Virus record (IMG/VR): IMGVR_UViG_3300028829_003908
Coordinates: 1-61,356 of that record
DNA length: 61,356 nucleotides
Strand: one strand, 5' to 3'
Origin: a virus
Shown: positions 15,678-25,552 of the stretch, piece by piece
How the letters are laid out: each line of letters starts with the position of its first letter
Position numbering within the stretch: position 1 is the first letter of the stretch
Notes under the pieces: generated by a model
Seen by the model: the letters and a program-made list of their open reading frames with translations, nothing else
The model's database searches: none
Told to the model about the DNA's origin: nothing
Made by a program: the position numbers and the translations under genes

Positions 15678-16428
15678 AGTTATCCTTTACCATATCCCAA
15701 ACCTGTCCCATTAGTTTATTTCGTTGTTGTTTATCAAACCCATTGAAGTGCCATATCCACCCTGCTTCTGTAATCATTGGATTCAATATACCCCTAATGT
15801 GTAATTGTTGTAAATTATATCGTTCATCCAAATACGCAATTGGATGTTCACTATCACGAATCATGTAGTTAATAGGTGTTTGGTCTGAACCTTTCTTCAC
15901 AGTCTTGTGTTGTCTTGTTTTGAACTCAAGTTCATTTTCATAATAGAAATCAGTAACTCCTTTTGCCCATTCTTTGTGTTTTTTATTCAATACGATAAAT
16001 CCACAATTAAAGTATGTAGTCCAATCAAACTTTACATTAGGGAACATATCTTGATATCCATTAATACTATTAATAGTCCACTCTAAGAAGAACTTATCTT
16101 GTACACAACCAAACTCTCCACCTGCTGCATCAAAGAAGTTAGGACAATCCCAATGAATCATCGTATCAATATCAACTAACGCAACATTATCGGCATCTAT
16201 ATCATTTGCTTCTAATACATCCCACACATGCCATCTCTGCCATGTTGGTTTCATTCCAACACCATCGTTGAATACTCCACCACCTGTAGGTCTTAATTCA
16301 TCTTCTAATATTAGTAACTCTACATCATTTTTATCACACCAATATTTCCAAGTTTTAAAACACCATTCTTTGTAATCAAGAAAATCTGGTGCTTTTTCAA
16401 AACATGTCATGAACACTACATTCTTCAT
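15664..16428 (-). CDS. GT8-like glycosyltransferase (254 aa)
   Basis: Contains ALVDIDTMIHWDCPNFF, a DxD metal and nucleotide-sugar motif, followed by YFNCGFIVLNKKH and WHFNG, the pattern of GT8/GT-A small transferases. The start MKNVVFM at 16428 has GAGGAG upstream and overlaps the previous stop as ATGA; a frame from 16446 is less likely. Confidence 0.75.
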   Translation of the reverse strand: MKNVVFMTCFEKAPDFLDYKEWCFKTWKYWCDKNDVELLILEDELRPTGGGVFNDGVGMKPTWQRWHVWDVLEANDIDADNVALVDIDTMIHWDCPNFFDAAGGEFGCVQDKFFLEWTINSINGYQDMFPNVKFDWTTYFNCGFIVLNKKHKEWAKGVTDFYYENELEFKTRQHKTVKKGSDQTPINYMIRDSEHPIAYLDERYNLQQLHIRGILNPMITEAGWIWHFNGFDKQQRNKLMGQVWDMVKDNYETN

Positions 16429-17243
16429 GTTAACTCCTCTGTCCAAGTTCTACTTTTAGTATCATTCCAAAAACTATCCCAATCCTTGATATAGTGATTC
16501 TTTACTTTATCATGTCCGATATGTAACATGATAGGATTCTTAATACCAACTACATTTCCAGCAGGTGGGTCTGCATACATTCCTAATCCACTATCACATA
16601 CACACCAATGAAATGATAGAGTATTTGGTGTAATACCAGTATCTCTCATTCCTCTCCACACTGCAGTTGCACCCCTACCCTGTCTCTTCTGTAGGTGTTC
16701 ACATACTGATGTTAATAACTTCTTTGTTCGTAGGTCGTGTGGATTACATGCCATTGGTGTTAAATTATAAGTTAACCCCCAACCATTACTTTTATCTTCC
16801 TTAATATCGTAATTACTATCATCACCTTTTGTACTATCAAGATTAACCAACAATCTTGGATTTATTGGTAAACAAATACCAAACTTCTTTGCAAGGTAAG
16901 GTAGTGTTCTAACCGCCTTACTCATTGTAACCATATCATTATCCATTGCGATAGCAGTTTCGTATGGTGATTTTAACATACCATAGAACTTGTAGTAATC
17001 TGCAGCGTGATAACCACTTCTATGTCCAGATGATATTTTATCAACAACCTTTACCTCTGTTTCAATATCAAAACCTGAAACATCTATTTCGTAATCTGAA
17101 TATACAGTCAACTTTAGTTCATCAGTACGAAACCATGAACTAAATGAAGTTACTGATGGGTCTAATCTATGTAAATCTCCAAAGTTACCACCACCTCTAT
17201 TAACTCTCCTATCACCAAACTCCGACATTATAATATTAATCAT
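16425..17243 (-). CDS. GT-A-like glycosyltransferase (272 aa)
   Basis: Has AIAMDNDMVTM as the DxD-like motif near residue 97 and a preceding YKFYGML region, as in the other transferases of this operon. The C-terminus contains HIGHDKVKNHY. Its substrate is unknown. Confidence 0.6.
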   Translation of the reverse strand: MINIIMSEFGDRRVNRGGGNFGDLHRLDPSVTSFSSWFRTDELKLTVYSDYEIDVSGFDIETEVKVVDKISSGHRSGYHAADYYKFYGMLKSPYETAIAMDNDMVTMSKAVRTLPYLAKKFGICLPINPRLLVNLDSTKGDDSNYDIKEDKSNGWGLTYNLTPMACNPHDLRTKKLLTSVCEHLQKRQGRGATAVWRGMRDTGITPNTLSFHWCVCDSGLGMYADPPAGNVVGIKNPIMLHIGHDKVKNHYIKDWDSFWNDTKSRTWTEELT

Positions 17244-18559
17244 AGTAAATTCCTATCTGCTTGAAAACCTGTTTTCTTTCCATCCTCAAATGGAAAATCA
17301 TTCTTAGATAAATAGTGTTGAAGTGGTGCCTTATACGATTTATTTTTTAATTCTGGTGTTAACCATAAAAACTCTTGTACTAATTGCTTATCTAAAAATG
17401 GATATCTTGTTTCAATACCAAACGAACCAGCAACATATTCTTCTTTATTTAAATATTGTACTTGAGTTCCATCATAAAAACTATGCCATGGAAAGAATCC
17501 ATCTAAATCTGTAGGGAATTTACCACCAAAAGAACTATGGTCATAAATTTTATTACCATTGAAGCCATAATCAGATATAATCTCATCTGCACCTTGACCA
17601 GAAAAATATATTTTCTCACCATTATAATTTGCTCTATCACATATTACACTCAATCCAACTGATGCTTTATCACCCTTGATATTATAGTTCTTAAATCTAT
17701 CAGTATATGTGAACTCTTCACAATCAGTTATTAATCTCGCTTGAAACTCATCATACTCATTTTGTGTAAGTTCAATAATATCACCACTTACAATCATTTT
17801 ATGTCTGTTATTAATAACATCCTTGTTCTCTGTAGATAAAATAGTATATGCAGTAAAATCAACATCTTGTTTAGTCAACTCACAAGTTATCGCACCACTA
17901 TCATATCCAGCACTCAACCCTAAAAATATACCTTGTTCTGTATTTAGAGTTCTTTTTCGTATTGAATTTTCAAATGCAGTAACCCAATCATCGTAAGTAT
18001 CTTTGTGTTGATTTAAATCCCATCTCGTTAGTGTAATACTTCTAATTCTTGTAAAGGTATCCAGGTTATATTCTATCGCTTGATTACCACACATTTTTTC
18101 TACTTCAGTAAATCCACACGCGTTTAATGAACTTTCGTATGATGCAATACCAAAGTTTGAATTCTCAAAGGTAAACCATAATGGTTTTGTAGCAAAGGTA
18201 TCATTGATTAAATTAATTCTTCTTCTTTTAAAATCAATAACCACGATAGCAAATTCACCATCTAATTTTTTTGCAAACTCTAATCCATATTCTTTGTATA
18301 ATGGTATGATACAATCTGCATCACTTTTGTAATCACCAAACTCATTGTAATTATAAATCTCACCATTCATCACACAAACTATATCATCATCAGTAAGTGG
18401 TTGATGGTTTACATCACCTGTAATATGTAGTAAGTTATGTAAGAACTGAACACCATCAATTTGTTGTTGTGTTGTAGAATCTGGTCCTCGTTTTTGTGAA
18501 TAGAAATTAGTATCTTTATAGATATTCGTATCCTTATCAGTAATGGTAAAACTACACAT
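17240..18559 (-). CDS. Asparagine synthase (glutamine-hydrolysing) family
   Basis: An AsnB-type two-domain enzyme. The glutaminase half has the nucleophile Cys2, RGPD at 24-27 and NGEIYN at 65-70. The synthetase half has a PP-loop LSAGYDSG at 215-222, where the second Gly of SGGxDS is replaced, and SGQGADE at 320-326. At 439 residues it is shorter than bacterial AsnB (about 550). Among glycosyltransferases it may amidate a sugar acid or amino-acid decoration rather than make free asparagine. Four- and eight-base overlaps to the neighbours. Confidence 0.85.
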   Translation of the reverse strand: MCSFTITDKDTNIYKDTNFYSQKRGPDSTTQQQIDGVQFLHNLLHITGDVNHQPLTDDDIVCVMNGEIYNYNEFGDYKSDADCIIPLYKEYGLEFAKKLDGEFAIVVIDFKRRRINLINDTFATKPLWFTFENSNFGIASYESSLNACGFTEVEKMCGNQAIEYNLDTFTRIRSITLTRWDLNQHKDTYDDWVTAFENSIRKRTLNTEQGIFLGLSAGYDSGAITCELTKQDVDFTAYTILSTENKDVINNRHKMIVSGDIIELTQNEYDEFQARLITDCEEFTYTDRFKNYNIKGDKASVGLSVICDRANYNGEKIYFSGQGADEIISDYGFNGNKIYDHSSFGGKFPTDLDGFFPWHSFYDGTQVQYLNKEEYVAGSFGIETRYPFLDKQLVQEFLWLTPELKNKSYKAPLQHYLSKNDFPFEDGKKTGFQADRNLL

Positions 18560-19271
18560 CTACCCAACCCCCTACTAATTCTTCAAATCCTCTTTTATAA
18601 ACTCTATTGTGAAAATCTTCTTGTGGTGATGATGCAATTCTACTACTTTTGTAATGTACAATATGTGAACCCCAAAACTTTGATTCTTCAAGAGTGCCAT
18701 ATGCAGCAAGTAATCTCTCTTGTTCTATTCCGATTACATATTTATCGTTATTTAATACTAAATGATTTAATGATGGTGATTCTTTTGGTACTCCATCCCA
18801 CTTATTCATAGTTTTAATCCAATCATCAATAAACTCAACTCCTTTTTGTAAATTGTTTACTGCAAACCATGATGCAATATGTGGTGGATTCTTTTCTCTA
18901 TGTACAACTTGTACATCACAATCCAATTTTAAATGTTGATGAAAATCACTTATAAAATATGAATCCAAATCAATCATCACTACGGGTGATTCCGAAACTG
19001 AACACACACTTCTAAGTAGTATTGTTTTTTGTGAAACACTTTCTAACCAATCTTTATCATGTAATCTATTATTTTTTGTAACCTTACCTGAATCGAGTAT
19101 TTTAACTTTTTTAAATTGTTTTAGATATTCTCTATCTCTTTCATCAATACCAGTATCACCCACCCAAATTGTATCAATCTCATCAAGAGTTAAATTCTGA
19201 TGTAGTGAATTAAAAAATATTCTACCAAAATTACTATAACCTGAATTCATTATTGTGAATATACTATACAT
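18552..19271 (-). CDS. GT-A-like glycosyltransferase (239 aa)
   Basis: MIDLDSYFISDF near residue 100 supplies the DxD motif and YSNFGRIFFNSL opens the fold. The order of motifs (DxD, ASWFAVNN, HIVHYKSS) matches the GT8-like neighbours. Acceptor unknown. Confidence 0.65.
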   Translation of the reverse strand: MYSIFTIMNSGYSNFGRIFFNSLHQNLTLDEIDTIWVGDTGIDERDREYLKQFKKVKILDSGKVTKNNRLHDKDWLESVSQKTILLRSVCSVSESPVVMIDLDSYFISDFHQHLKLDCDVQVVHREKNPPHIASWFAVNNLQKGVEFIDDWIKTMNKWDGVPKESPSLNHLVLNNDKYVIGIEQERLLAAYGTLEESKFWGSHIVHYKSSRIASSPQEDFHNRVYKRGFEELVGGWVDV

Positions 19272-19896
19272 TTATATTAAACACCCTTTTACCATCGTGT
19301 TTTCTTGACATCCAATCTCTGCCAATATCTCTGAAGTTTGGTTTCACCACATGATTATCAACACTAATGGATGCATTAACTTTATCATGAAATAATGCAG
19401 TTCTCTCAGGATTATCATTGTAGTATTGGTATCCTGTCCTTTTCATATTTGGTTGCATTATATTCTTCAGTACATCCCAACTAAATAAACCTGGATTAAA
19501 ACTCATCTCTTTATTTCTTGATACTAATTGTAGGTATTTATAATCACCAACTATATCGATTAATTTATCACTGCCATTGTATTCCCAATCATCTTCTAAC
19601 CAAAGAACACCATACTTACTTTCATGGTTAGTACACTCTTCTATTAGTTTTTTACCTGCATTGAAGAAATCTATATTCTTTCCACCCTCTTCTGATAATA
19701 TAAACTCATAACTTGAATCTTGTGGAAGTATTACCGATAACTCATCAACTGCATTTTGAACTCCACCCCAAACATTATTGATATGTATTAACCAATGAAA
19801 ATCAACACCATCTAAAAATTCTAAATACTTTGGAAATATATGTTTGTGTAGTTCTGGTCTATCAACTGCGGTGGTACAAATTATAACATCATGCAT
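19264..19896 (-). CDS. GT-A-like glycosyltransferase (210 aa)
   Basis: Begins VIICTTAVDRPELHKH, typical of GT2-like folds, with YGVLWLEDDWEY as an acidic metal-binding motif near residue 98. Shorter than most GT2 enzymes. It overlaps its neighbours by eight bases on both sides. Confidence 0.6.
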   Translation of the reverse strand: MHDVIICTTAVDRPELHKHIFPKYLEFLDGVDFHWLIHINNVWGGVQNAVDELSVILPQDSSYEFILSEEGGKNIDFFNAGKKLIEECTNHESKYGVLWLEDDWEYNGSDKLIDIVGDYKYLQLVSRNKEMSFNPGLFSWDVLKNIMQPNMKRTGYQYYNDNPERTALFHDKVNASISVDNHVVKPNFRDIGRDWMSRKHDGKRVFNINV

Positions 19897-20446
19897 GATA
19901 AAATATCATCCCCTCGTAATCTCTTAATGTTCTACCTCTTCTTAGTGATGTACCTGGTTTCATTCCTATTGGTATTGCGTTCCAATAATCTGATTGTGAT
20001 AGTATATCATCTACACATTCTTTTACTGCAGGATGATTCTCTGGCAATCCGTAATCATCAAACACTATATATTGTGGTTCTAAATCACACGCATTATTAT
20101 AATCTTGTTTAACACCTTGATAATCATGTCTACAATCTATGAACACCACATCAAAATTAGGGAAGTTCCAATTCCATTGATAAACATCTTTCTGTAGAAA
20201 CTCAATGTTCTCTCTATCTTTACAAACATTCTTTGCAAACTCTATGTTATCGTTATCAATCTCCATCGTAGTAACCCAATCAAATATATGACTTAAAACT
20301 AATGTGGAATAACCTCTATTAGTACCAACCTCAAGACATGATTTTAGATTTTTACCTTTGAAGAACTCAATTAAATCTTGTTTGAATTTGTGAGATGTTG
20401 TATTTTTATCTTCATCTTTGTTTGGTAATGTTTTTACATCTATCAT
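19889..20446 (-). CDS. SAM-dependent methyltransferase, class I (185 aa)
   Basis: The SAM-binding loop SCLEVGTNRGYSTL is near residue 36, followed by TTMEIDNDNIEFAK, NIEFLQKD and DVVFIDCRHDY, the usual order of the Methyltransf_24-type fold. In this operon it most likely O-methylates a sugar; a protein or small-molecule target is also possible. Confidence 0.8.
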   Translation of the reverse strand: MIDVKTLPNKDEDKNTTSHKFKQDLIEFFKGKNLKSCLEVGTNRGYSTLVLSHIFDWVTTMEIDNDNIEFAKNVCKDRENIEFLQKDVYQWNWNFPNFDVVFIDCRHDYQGVKQDYNNACDLEPQYIVFDDYGLPENHPAVKECVDDILSQSDYWNAIPIGMKPGTSLRRGRTLRDYEGMIFYHA

Positions 20447-21174
20447 AACAACTCATACTTTTTAAATATATCCATCAGTTCATCATCAATCAAACCTGCA
20501 TCTTTAAATAAACTTATTCTTTCTTCATCTGGTTTGAATGCTCCAACTCGGACTGGTTTACTATAAACTCTATCCATCCTATCTTGGAAACCTGTACACC
20601 CAACATTATATGTATAATCTATCTCACTAACATTATCTGGATAAACTTGATATACACATAGATTGAAAAGGTTTTCATCACCGAATGTGTGAATCTTTTC
20701 ATGGTTCTTATTTTCTTCCATCATCCTAACAATGTATTTAAAGATTGGTAATGCCTCTCTCTTTACAAATAGAGAACCTGTGTTCCATTGTGGTGTAGGA
20801 TTATCAAAAATATATTTACAACCACCAATAACACCTGGAAAGTATGGGAATCCATCGAACTCACTTAATTGCCAATCATCAAAATCATGAAACCAAAAAT
20901 CATCATCAATCAAATTAGATTCTAATAGTTCTAACATACCAAACATCTTATTGAAATACTTGTTATAAGTACATAGTGTTTTAGTTCTGATGATGGTTAC
21001 ATCTCTGTACTCGAAGTCTAAATTAGTTACAATACAAATATCTTTTGGTTCCCACCCTAATCTAATACTATTATCTATTTGTGCTTTGAAGTATTTGAAT
21101 AGTTCTTCAGTTTTCCATTGATGACCATAAGTTTTCTCATCAATAAAATCTTGGAATATCATTACATTTTTCAT
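20443..21174 (-). CDS. GT-A-like glycosyltransferase (243 aa)
   Basis: DDDFWFHDFDDWQL near residue 90 gives the acidic motif and GSLFVKREALPIF follows, as in small phage transferases. HTFGDENLF is near the catalytic-base position. Substrate unknown. Confidence 0.6.
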   Translation of the reverse strand: MKNVMIFQDFIDEKTYGHQWKTEELFKYFKAQIDNSIRLGWEPKDICIVTNLDFEYRDVTIIRTKTLCTYNKYFNKMFGMLELLESNLIDDDFWFHDFDDWQLSEFDGFPYFPGVIGGCKYIFDNPTPQWNTGSLFVKREALPIFKYIVRMMEENKNHEKIHTFGDENLFNLCVYQVYPDNVSEIDYTYNVGCTGFQDRMDRVYSKPVRVGAFKPDEERISLFKDAGLIDDELMDIFKKYELL

Positions 21175-21803
21175 GATAGTATCTCACTATATAAATTGTT
21201 CTGCGTTTCTTGTTTTTGAATTGTTTTTGGATGATACAAACTTAACTCCTCATGTGGTGGTAAGTGTGCATATGTTTTACAACCTTGTATCTGTTCATGT
21301 ACTTTTCTCTGCCATTTAATATCTGGTGAGTTTTTGAATATTCTACTTTGGTAATCAGGATAATTAATCCAACCTTGTTCTGTTTGTCTCCAACCCCATG
21401 CTTTTAAATGTTCTTGTGTAATACCATCGACAGTATTTACTCTTGGAACCCAAATCAAATCTACTTGATTTATTTTTAAAATATCTTTTACTTGTTGTAG
21501 TAATATTTTGTTTGGATATTCATCTGCATCAATGTGGAAGATATAATCACCCTCACATTTTTCGATTACAAAATTCTTGTGTTTTGCAAAATCACCATTG
21601 AGTTCATGTGTGTGCCAGTAGATACCTTTCCAATCTAAGGTTTCGTTCATCCACTTAGATATAACTCCCTCTACTTTTTTATCATCACCATCTTGAACAA
21701 TAATGATTTCATCTTCGGTATCAGTTTCGTTAACTAATAACTCTAATAACTGATTTAACTCTTCGTGTTCTTTGTGGACAGTAATACCATAACTAATCTT
21801 CAT
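21171..21803 (-). CDS. GT2 glycosyltransferase (210 aa)
   Basis: Opens ISYGITVHKEHEELNQLL, with IIIVQDGDD, YIFHIDADEYPN (DxD) near residue 95 and KWQRKVHEQI, the classic motifs of lipopolysaccharide-core-type GT2 enzymes. The second of two adjacent ATGs is preferred because AGAGGG is then five bases away. Confidence 0.8.
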   Translation of the reverse strand: MKISYGITVHKEHEELNQLLELLVNETDTEDEIIIVQDGDDKKVEGVISKWMNETLDWKGIYWHTHELNGDFAKHKNFVIEKCEGDYIFHIDADEYPNKILLQQVKDILKINQVDLIWVPRVNTVDGITQEHLKAWGWRQTEQGWINYPDYQSRIFKNSPDIKWQRKVHEQIQGCKTYAHLPPHEELSLYHPKTIQKQETQNNLYSEILS

Positions 21804-22299
21804 CATTGCCCTCTAATTGGTTCTGAAACTTTTTATTCATCTCTCTACCAAACTCATCCAATGTATCTTTTGGAATCTTTGAGTATGCAACCTCAAGGTA
21901 AACTCTTCGTTTTAAACACATTCTTCTACTGAATGTACGATAGTTATTGTACTTACTAACTAAGTTCTTTAGTTTTCTGTATAATCTTGTAGTATCTGCA
22001 GGTGTCATTCTATCTTTTAAATCACCAGCAATTGCACCCTCTTCTATTTCTAATCCACCTATCTTTCCAAATAAATTCTCAAGTTTTGTTGAAGTTATTG
22101 GTGGTGTGATTGCAGTATCTAATTGTAACCCAACTACAAAACTCTTAACTCTTTTTGTAGATTTCTTTCTGTATCTTAGATTAGGATTTAGAACTAATAT
22201 AGTTCTTTTAACTGCTCGTTTAGAATCCTTTCCTTTATATAAGAAAGTTACAATCTGACCTGGTTCAACTTGATGCCATGCGGTATTTCTTAGTGCCAT
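21793..22299 (-). CDS. Conserved phage-type hypothetical protein (168 aa)
   Basis: Starts MALRNTAWHQVEPGQIVTFLYKG and is basic, with a strand-rich N-terminal half and a helical C-terminal half rich in Arg/Lys. The N-terminal region looks like a small barrel. It resembles proteins I associate with marine T4-like phages, but no function is known to me. It overlaps the upstream zinc-ribbon gene by one base. Confidence 0.6.
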   Translation of the reverse strand: MALRNTAWHQVEPGQIVTFLYKGKDSKRAVKRTILVLNPNLRYRKKSTKRVKSFVVGLQLDTAITPPITSTKLENLFGKIGGLEIEEGAIAGDLKDRMTPADTTRLYRKLKNLVSKYNNYRTFSRRMCLKRRVYLEVAYSKIPKDTLDEFGREMNKKFQNQLEGNDED

Positions 22300-22760
22300 T
22301 AATCAATATCCTTAATGATTCCCATATCTTTACACGCATCTAAAAACTCGTATTGACCATACTCTTTTGATTTCTCAACATCTAACATTTGGTCATGACC
22401 TTCATATTTATCATCTTTCTTTTCTAAATCCGTTAACTTACGAACCTCTGCAAATTTATATACCCAATTATTTTGTGTTCCCTCTGGATAAATAACCCCA
22501 AACTTACCCATGTTTAATACTGATGGAAACCACATTATCTCTCTTTCTTCATCTAAAAGTGCGATATCATTCATTAATTGAGTTGCACCCAATTGTGCTT
22601 TCTTTAATTCTTGTGAACCCCATTTGTATGCTGAATTACTTGTGAACCCACAATTAAAACACATATAGGAACTAAATGTTTTACCATCTTGTTCTTGTGT
22701 ATCTTCAAAACACCTTTCACCATTGAAACAATTAGGACAAGTTATCTTTTTCTCTGCCAT
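22299..22760 (-). CDS. Zinc-ribbon protein (153 aa)
   Basis: CPNC at residues 8-11 and CFNC near 34-37 make one zinc ribbon. The rest is a charged domain with MWFPSVLNMGKFGVIYPEG. Zinc ribbons of this type often bind nucleic acid or transcription machinery; no specific family is recognised. It lies between glycan genes in the same transcript. Confidence 0.7.
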   Translation of the reverse strand: MAEKKITCPNCFNGERCFEDTQEQDGKTFSSYMCFNCGFTSNSAYKWGSQELKKAQLGATQLMNDIALLDEEREIMWFPSVLNMGKFGVIYPEGTQNNWVYKFAEVRKLTDLEKKDDKYEGHDQMLDVEKSKEYGQYEFLDACKDMGIIKDID

Positions 22761-22761
22761 G

Positions 22762-24081
22762 TTATACCTTTTTCAATTTTGGTAATTTAATACCATCTGT
22801 TTTTTTATCTTCAACTTTATTCAACTTTGGTAGTTTAAGTTCTACTGATTTTGGTACATCCTTTAGTAAGTTATCAACCTCTGTGATTAACTTATCTTGC
22901 ATCTTCTGTAAACTAAACTTGGTAGAAGTAACTACCTTTAATTGTTTAGCCTTTACCATGTATTTAGTATAGTTCTTATATACATCTTTCATCACTTGTG
23001 ATGCAACATTATAATTGACTGTGAACCACTTATTATCAGGTGATTCAAAGAAAATATCTTTATTGAATGCACCTTGTGGTACTTGTACTAAACTACCTGG
23101 AAGTAGAGTTGCATAGTTCTTATCTAAGAAATCTACCTGTCCACTCCAATCTGGTGCAATTACAGGTTTACCACTTTGACAAGCCTCTAATAATGGTCTA
23201 CCAAATCCCTCACCATGTGTGAATGTAATATGTGCTTTTACTTTAGGATGATTATATAATTCATTCATCTGAGAATCTGTAAAATCACCATGTATAAGAT
23301 AAATATTTGGCAACACACCATTTACACTATCTTTAAGATGTTTTATTTTTGAAAGTATATCTTCTCTATCAAGAATACTAAAATCTGCACCACTTGTTTT
23401 TAGAATTAAGTTTGGTGGATTCTTTTGATTCTTAAATGATTCTAAGAATACTTTAATCAACATACCAATATCTTTTCTATCTTTACCAAGTGTACCACTT
23501 AACCAATGTCCTACAAATAAGAAGTTCCAATCACTATCAATACCATCAAATACTTCTTTTACTTCATCTGAAAAGGTTCTTGTTTCGTTGTAGGTATCTG
23601 TATCAATACCCTCAAATAATACTGAACCTGGTTTATCGAACTTTACAATTCTTTTTGTTTTACCATCTTCAAATTCAGCAGCATCAAAACAATGTTTAGT
23701 GAACTCTGATGTGAATATCGTGGTATCCATTTTGTTAGCACCATCTATCCATGATGGCATTGGTATTGTTGTTTCTATACCTGCAGTGATACCCATGTTC
23801 TTTTTACCAATCGGTTGAAACTCATTCGGTATTACAATGTGAATATGTAAATCAGGTTGTTGTGGTAATTGTGGTGATGTTAATAATCTTTCTTCTATCG
23901 CATCATGTTGTGAATTACCCTTTTCTAATGCAGTCATAGGTGTTCCACCCCATCTACAATTGTTAATCATAACATCATATTTATCTGAGTTAATTAACGC
24001 AGTACAAATATCTCGTGAGTGATTACCATAACCACTTCTTGTTTTGACTGGTGCTGTTACTAATACTAATGGTTTGTTCAT
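22762..24081 (-). CDS. GT4-like glycosyltransferase with C-terminal KLPKL repeats
   Basis: A GT-B enzyme: the N-terminal half has TRSGYGNHSRDI, the C-terminal half has FLFVGHWL, IYLIHGDFTD and FTHGEGFGRPLLEACQSGKPVIAPDWSG, the E-x7-E donor-binding motif. The last 35 residues contain two copies of KLPKL (LKLPKLNKV and IKLPKLKKV). The next gene begins with the same motif. The tail may mediate pairing of the two enzymes. Confidence 0.8.
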   Translation of the reverse strand: MNKPLVLVTAPVKTRSGYGNHSRDICTALINSDKYDVMINNCRWGGTPMTALEKGNSQHDAIEERLLTSPQLPQQPDLHIHIVIPNEFQPIGKKNMGITAGIETTIPMPSWIDGANKMDTTIFTSEFTKHCFDAAEFEDGKTKRIVKFDKPGSVLFEGIDTDTYNETRTFSDEVKEVFDGIDSDWNFLFVGHWLSGTLGKDRKDIGMLIKVFLESFKNQKNPPNLILKTSGADFSILDREDILSKIKHLKDSVNGVLPNIYLIHGDFTDSQMNELYNHPKVKAHITFTHGEGFGRPLLEACQSGKPVIAPDWSGQVDFLDKNYATLLPGSLVQVPQGAFNKDIFFESPDNKWFTVNYNVASQVMKDVYKNYTKYMVKAKQLKVVTSTKFSLQKMQDKLITEVDNLLKDVPKSVELKLPKLNKVEDKKTDGIKLPKLKKV

Positions 24082-24088
24082 TTATCCC

Positions 24089-25531
24089 TCACACTTTATA
24101 AACATTAATCTTTTGTTTTGGAGTCCACTTATCAAATGCAGTTTCCATATGGTCTATGAATAAACCACACATTGCTCTTGCACTCATATTTGCATCATCA
24201 CTTGTTACAAATTCGTGTCCTTTAAATCCACACTCTTTTCTGGCTTCTCTTCCCATTTCATACCACTCTTTTATTCTATCTGCGGCATCTTCCCAATCAC
24301 ATCTATCATCGAAAATGTATGGTGTTGGTACTGAACCCATTAGAGAACGAGTCTTAGGCCATACTGGTTTTACCCACTCACCCCAAGTTAATTCTTCGTT
24401 GTGTTCCCACTCCTTGTGATTATGTAAAGATTTAATATCTTTGTAATCATCTATTGTTAACAACTTATCATTAACTCTGAATCCACATTGGTCTTGTAAT
24501 CCACCTGTAACATTTACTATGATTGGTGTTCCAGCCATTAATGATTCACAAGTACCTAATCCAAATCCCTCATTAGAAGCGATGTTCATTGTAACATCTG
24601 CAATATTATATAGGTAATTCATTTCTTTAGGTTCAAGTTTATTAGCACTGAAATGTACTCTACATTCTGGCATTAAATCCTCAATCAAATGTGGTAAATC
24701 TGTACCATGTTGGTCGATTGGTTGTGTATGCATAACATATGCAACCCTATCTTGTTGTTCTTTTGGTAACTGATTATGGAATGATTGGAATGCCAACATA
24801 CAATCTCCAATCATCTTTCGTTTGATGTTTCTGTTAACATACAACAAAATAAAATCTGTTGGTTTATTACCAACTATTTGCTGTTTAAACTTATTCATCT
24901 CTGCCAATTGAGTCTCATCCTTAATTGGATAAAATTCTTTTTCATTAATACCATGTGGTACATAAGTACAATCCCAATCTGTTCTTGGTTTCTTCTTTGC
25001 AACCGCATTTACCATTGCATGAGTTTGTTTTGATATATTCATAATCAAATCACAACTCTCATAAAAGAACTCATTGTATTGTGGTGCGGGATAATCATCC
25101 CATATATTATAATAGAAGATAGGAATCTCTTGTCTTAACTCGTGTTCCATATGATATAACCAACCCCAAAATCTTGGGTCTGTATAGTGTAGGATTGCAT
25201 CTGGCTTTTCAATCTCCATAATCTGTTTCAGAATATCTTGATTACCATAACCACTTACTGGATAAACTTTTAGATACCCATCCTCTACACCATAATCATT
25301 CCTTACTGCTTCACACATATCGATGGTTTTACCCTCATCAGGATGTTTTACTGCTCCACCAATCTGAACCCAATCATATTTATCAATGGTTCCCATAACA
25401 ATCTCTCTCGACATTACACCGACACCACTTGACATTCTTAGGTCGTCTGATAGTAAAAGAATCTTTTTCTTCTTCTTTACTTCTTTAACTTTTTCTACTG
25501 ATTTTAACTTTGGTAACTTTAACTTTGTCAT
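24089..25531 (-). CDS. GT4-like glycosyltransferase with N-terminal KLPKLK motif
   Basis: A GT-B enzyme: ILLLSDDLRMSSGVGVMS opens the fold and ASNEGFGLGTCESLMAGTPIIVNVTGG is the donor-site E-x7-E motif. It begins LKLPKLKSVEKVKEVKKKKK, a basic tail that repeats the motif ending the neighbouring transferase. It is the first transferase of the run down to 10010. RBS region is weak in AT-rich sequence. Confidence 0.8.
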   Translation of the reverse strand: MTKLKLPKLKSVEKVKEVKKKKKILLLSDDLRMSSGVGVMSREIVMGTIDKYDWVQIGGAVKHPDEGKTIDMCEAVRNDYGVEDGYLKVYPVSGYGNQDILKQIMEIEKPDAILHYTDPRFWGWLYHMEHELRQEIPIFYYNIWDDYPAPQYNEFFYESCDLIMNISKQTHAMVNAVAKKKPRTDWDCTYVPHGINEKEFYPIKDETQLAEMNKFKQQIVGNKPTDFILLYVNRNIKRKMIGDCMLAFQSFHNQLPKEQQDRVAYVMHTQPIDQHGTDLPHLIEDLMPECRVHFSANKLEPKEMNYLYNIADVTMNIASNEGFGLGTCESLMAGTPIIVNVTGGLQDQCGFRVNDKLLTIDDYKDIKSLHNHKEWEHNEELTWGEWVKPVWPKTRSLMGSVPTPYIFDDRCDWEDAADRIKEWYEMGREARKECGFKGHEFVTSDDANMSARAMCGLFIDHMETAFDKWTPKQKINVYKV

Positions 25532-25552
25532 TTATAACCCTTAATATTATAA

